Part shown: positions 39,663 to 40,683 of the stretch, in pieces
How the letters are laid out: every line of letters starts with the position of its first letter
How positions within the stretch are numbered: position 1 is the stretch's first letter
Source: Planctomycetota bacterium
GTDB taxonomy: Bacteria; Planctomycetota; Phycisphaerae; Tepidisphaerales; Tepidisphaeraceae
Assembly: GCA_026693085.1 (NCBI GenBank)
Contig: JAPLNB010000134.1
Span: 1 to 40,683 of the forward strand
Reading direction: 5' to 3'
DNA length: 40,683 nt
Made by a program: the position numbers and the translations under genes
Notes under the pieces: model-generated
What the model was told of the DNA's origin: nothing
Database searches by the model: none
The model's input: only the letters and a program-made list of their open reading frames with translations

Positions 39663-40676
39663 TCAAAACTCCCGCGTCGCCCGCATCAGCCGATCCCTCA
39701 CCGCCGCCCACGCCGCCTCATCCGGCGGCATCTGCACCCAGATCACCTCAATCCCCGCCTGATCCAACGACCTCAACATCGCATACAACCGCTTCGCATA
39801 CTCCTTCGCCCCATCCGGCATCAAGATCAACCGATGCGCAGGCCCACGCCCCGACCCCCCCACGATCGGCAACAAATCCGCCGCCGCCGGGTCCAACCCC
39901 AACGGCTCGATCGACAACACCGCCCACGACTTCTCCAGATTCTCCCGGCACCACTGCGCCACCCGCGGAATCCCCTTTGACTCAAACCGATACGCCGACG
40001 CGTTCGGCGCATAATGCTTCGCGTGCTGCCCCGGACTCCTCGCCGCCACCGCCTCACCCACAAGCCCCTTAAACGCCTGAACCTTCCCGATCACCCCCGA
40101 TATCTGCTCCGCCGTCACCGCCCCAGGCCGCAAAACCGTCGGCACTTCCCCACCCAGATCCAAAACCGTCGACTCGATCCCCACATGACACGCCCCACCA
40201 TCCAATACAAAATCCACCGCCTCACCCAGTTCATCCCGCACATGCCTCGCCGTCGTCGGGCTTACCCGCGTCGACCGATTCGCGCTCGGAGCCGCCACCG
40301 CACCATCAAACTCCCGCAACAACTCCAACGCCACCGGATGATCCGGACACCTCAGCCCCACCGTCCCCAGCCCCGCCGTCGCCTCATTCACGATCACATC
40401 CCGCTTCTTCACCACCAGCGTCAACGGCCCCGGCCAAAACTTCTTCGCCAATTGCTCCGCCACCACCGGCCACTCTGCCGCATACCGCCGCGCCACGCCA
40501 TTATCCGCCACATGCACGATCAGCGGATTCGTCGCTGGCCTCCCTTTCACCGCAAATATCTTCCTCACCGCCTCGCTATTGGTCGCATCCGCACCCAACC
40601 CATACACCGTCTCCGTCGGAAACGCCACCAACCCCCCCCCCCGCAATATCTCTACCGCTTTATTAACGTCACTCAT
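39663..40676 (-). CDS. Threonylcarbamoyl-AMP synthase, Sua5 type
   Basis: The enzyme condenses threonine, bicarbonate and ATP to threonylcarbamoyl-AMP, the first step of the t6A modification at position 37 of ANN-decoding tRNAs. The YrdC/SUA5 core is residues 1 to about 200: G-G-L-V-A-F-P-T-E-T-V-Y-G-L-G near 15-29, V-K-G-R-P-A-T-N-P-L at about 43-52 and APSANRSTRVSPT around 130-142. A linker S-P-G-Q-H-A-K-H-Y-A-P leads into the C-terminal Sua5 domain, so this is the long Sua5 form (337 residues), not the short TsaC. The start at 40676 is complete within the window, though upstream signals are cut by the window end. tsaB, tsaD and tsaE are not nearby. Confidence 0.95.
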   Translation of the reverse strand: MSDVNKAVEILRGGGLVAFPTETVYGLGADATNSEAVRKIFAVKGRPATNPLIVHVADNGVARRYAAEWPVVAEQLAKKFWPGPLTLVVKKRDVIVNEATAGLGTVGLRCPDHPVALELLREFDGAVAAPSANRSTRVSPTTARHVRDELGEAVDFVLDGGACHVGIESTVLDLGGEVPTVLRPGAVTAEQISGVIGKVQAFKGLVGEAVAARSPGQHAKHYAPNASAYRFESKGIPRVAQWCRENLEKSWAVLSIEPLGLDPAAADLLPIVGGSGRGPAHRLILMPDGAKEYAKRLYAMLRSLDQAGIEVIWVQMPPDEAAWAAVRDRLMRATREF

Positions 40677-40683
40677 GCATCCT

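Noticed and set aside
1-40683. CRISPR arrays, insertion sequences, phage genes, toxin-antitoxin pairs or a known defence system
   Set aside because: No regularly spaced repeats, transposase, integrase or recognisable defence domains were seen on either strand.

Overview
The window looks like chromosomal DNA of a GC-rich planctomycete, most likely class Phycisphaerae. This is inferred from protein types, not from a marker gene. The pointers are PEP-CTERM-like C-termini ending in Arg-rich tails, a prepilin-like protein with a C-terminal F-C-D-G-H-V-E motif, Tat-exported sugar isomerase and Gfo/Idh/MocA proteins, and zinc ribbons of the C-P-L-C-D-Y-N-L-R-G type. There is also a sigma factor with an HTH-bearing N-terminal half. 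Shine-Dalgarno use is mixed, with several genes lacking one. I see no rRNA, tRNA, CRISPR array, transposase or phage structural gene.

Layout. 1-5.9 kb: two TPR proteins (minus; one is a SPOR lipoprotein), an acyl-CoA-synthetase-like AMP ligase (plus), a Tat-exported sugar isomerase-like protein (minus) and a LysM lipoprotein with a strong terminator. 5.9-7.7 kb: a gene-poor, less GC-rich stretch with one possible small gene, then a PEP-CTERM-like secreted protein. 7.7-13.8 kb: accA (minus), tyrA (plus), an unusual HTH-sigma70 protein (plus), a second PEP-CTERM-like protein with thioester-domain-like residues (minus) and an HpnB-like glycosyltransferase (minus). 14-18.6 kb: an M48/Ste24-like membrane protease, a possible 40-residue ORF, two consecutive spermidine-synthase-like membrane proteins and a small membrane protein (minus). 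18.8-21.3 kb: a lipoprotein, a double zinc-ribbon protein and a zinc alcohol dehydrogenase. 21.5-27.3 kb: a translationally coupled efflux operon (TolC-like lipoprotein, HlyD-type adaptor, MacB-type ATPase, MacB-type permease).

27.3-29.2 kb is an anomalous stretch. It has repeat-bearing non-coding DNA with a perfect consensus sigma70 promoter that faces no recognisable gene, followed by an orphan gene of less GC-biased codon use. 29.2-32.6 kb: a HEAT-repeat protein and a Tat-exported oxidoreductase (minus), then a Tat-exported TIM-barrel-like protein (plus). 32.7-36.7 kb: a minus-strand series of cysteine desulfurase, membrane protein (tightly bracketed by a 22-bp direct repeat), thyX and an apparently N-terminally truncated LOG-family gene. 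36.8-40.7 kb: a prepilin-like protein and a small membrane protein (plus), then a zinc-ribbon membrane protein and a Sua5-type tRNA threonylcarbamoyl-AMP synthase (minus).

The items most worth a second look are the HTH-sigma70 protein with an altered region 2.4 and an apparently leaderless promoter, the orphan consensus promoter near 27.7 kb, the repeat-bracketed membrane gene, the paired non-canonical spermidine-synthase-like proteins joined by heptamer repeats, and the truncated LOG gene. I did not find a clearly new multi-gene defence or biosynthetic system.
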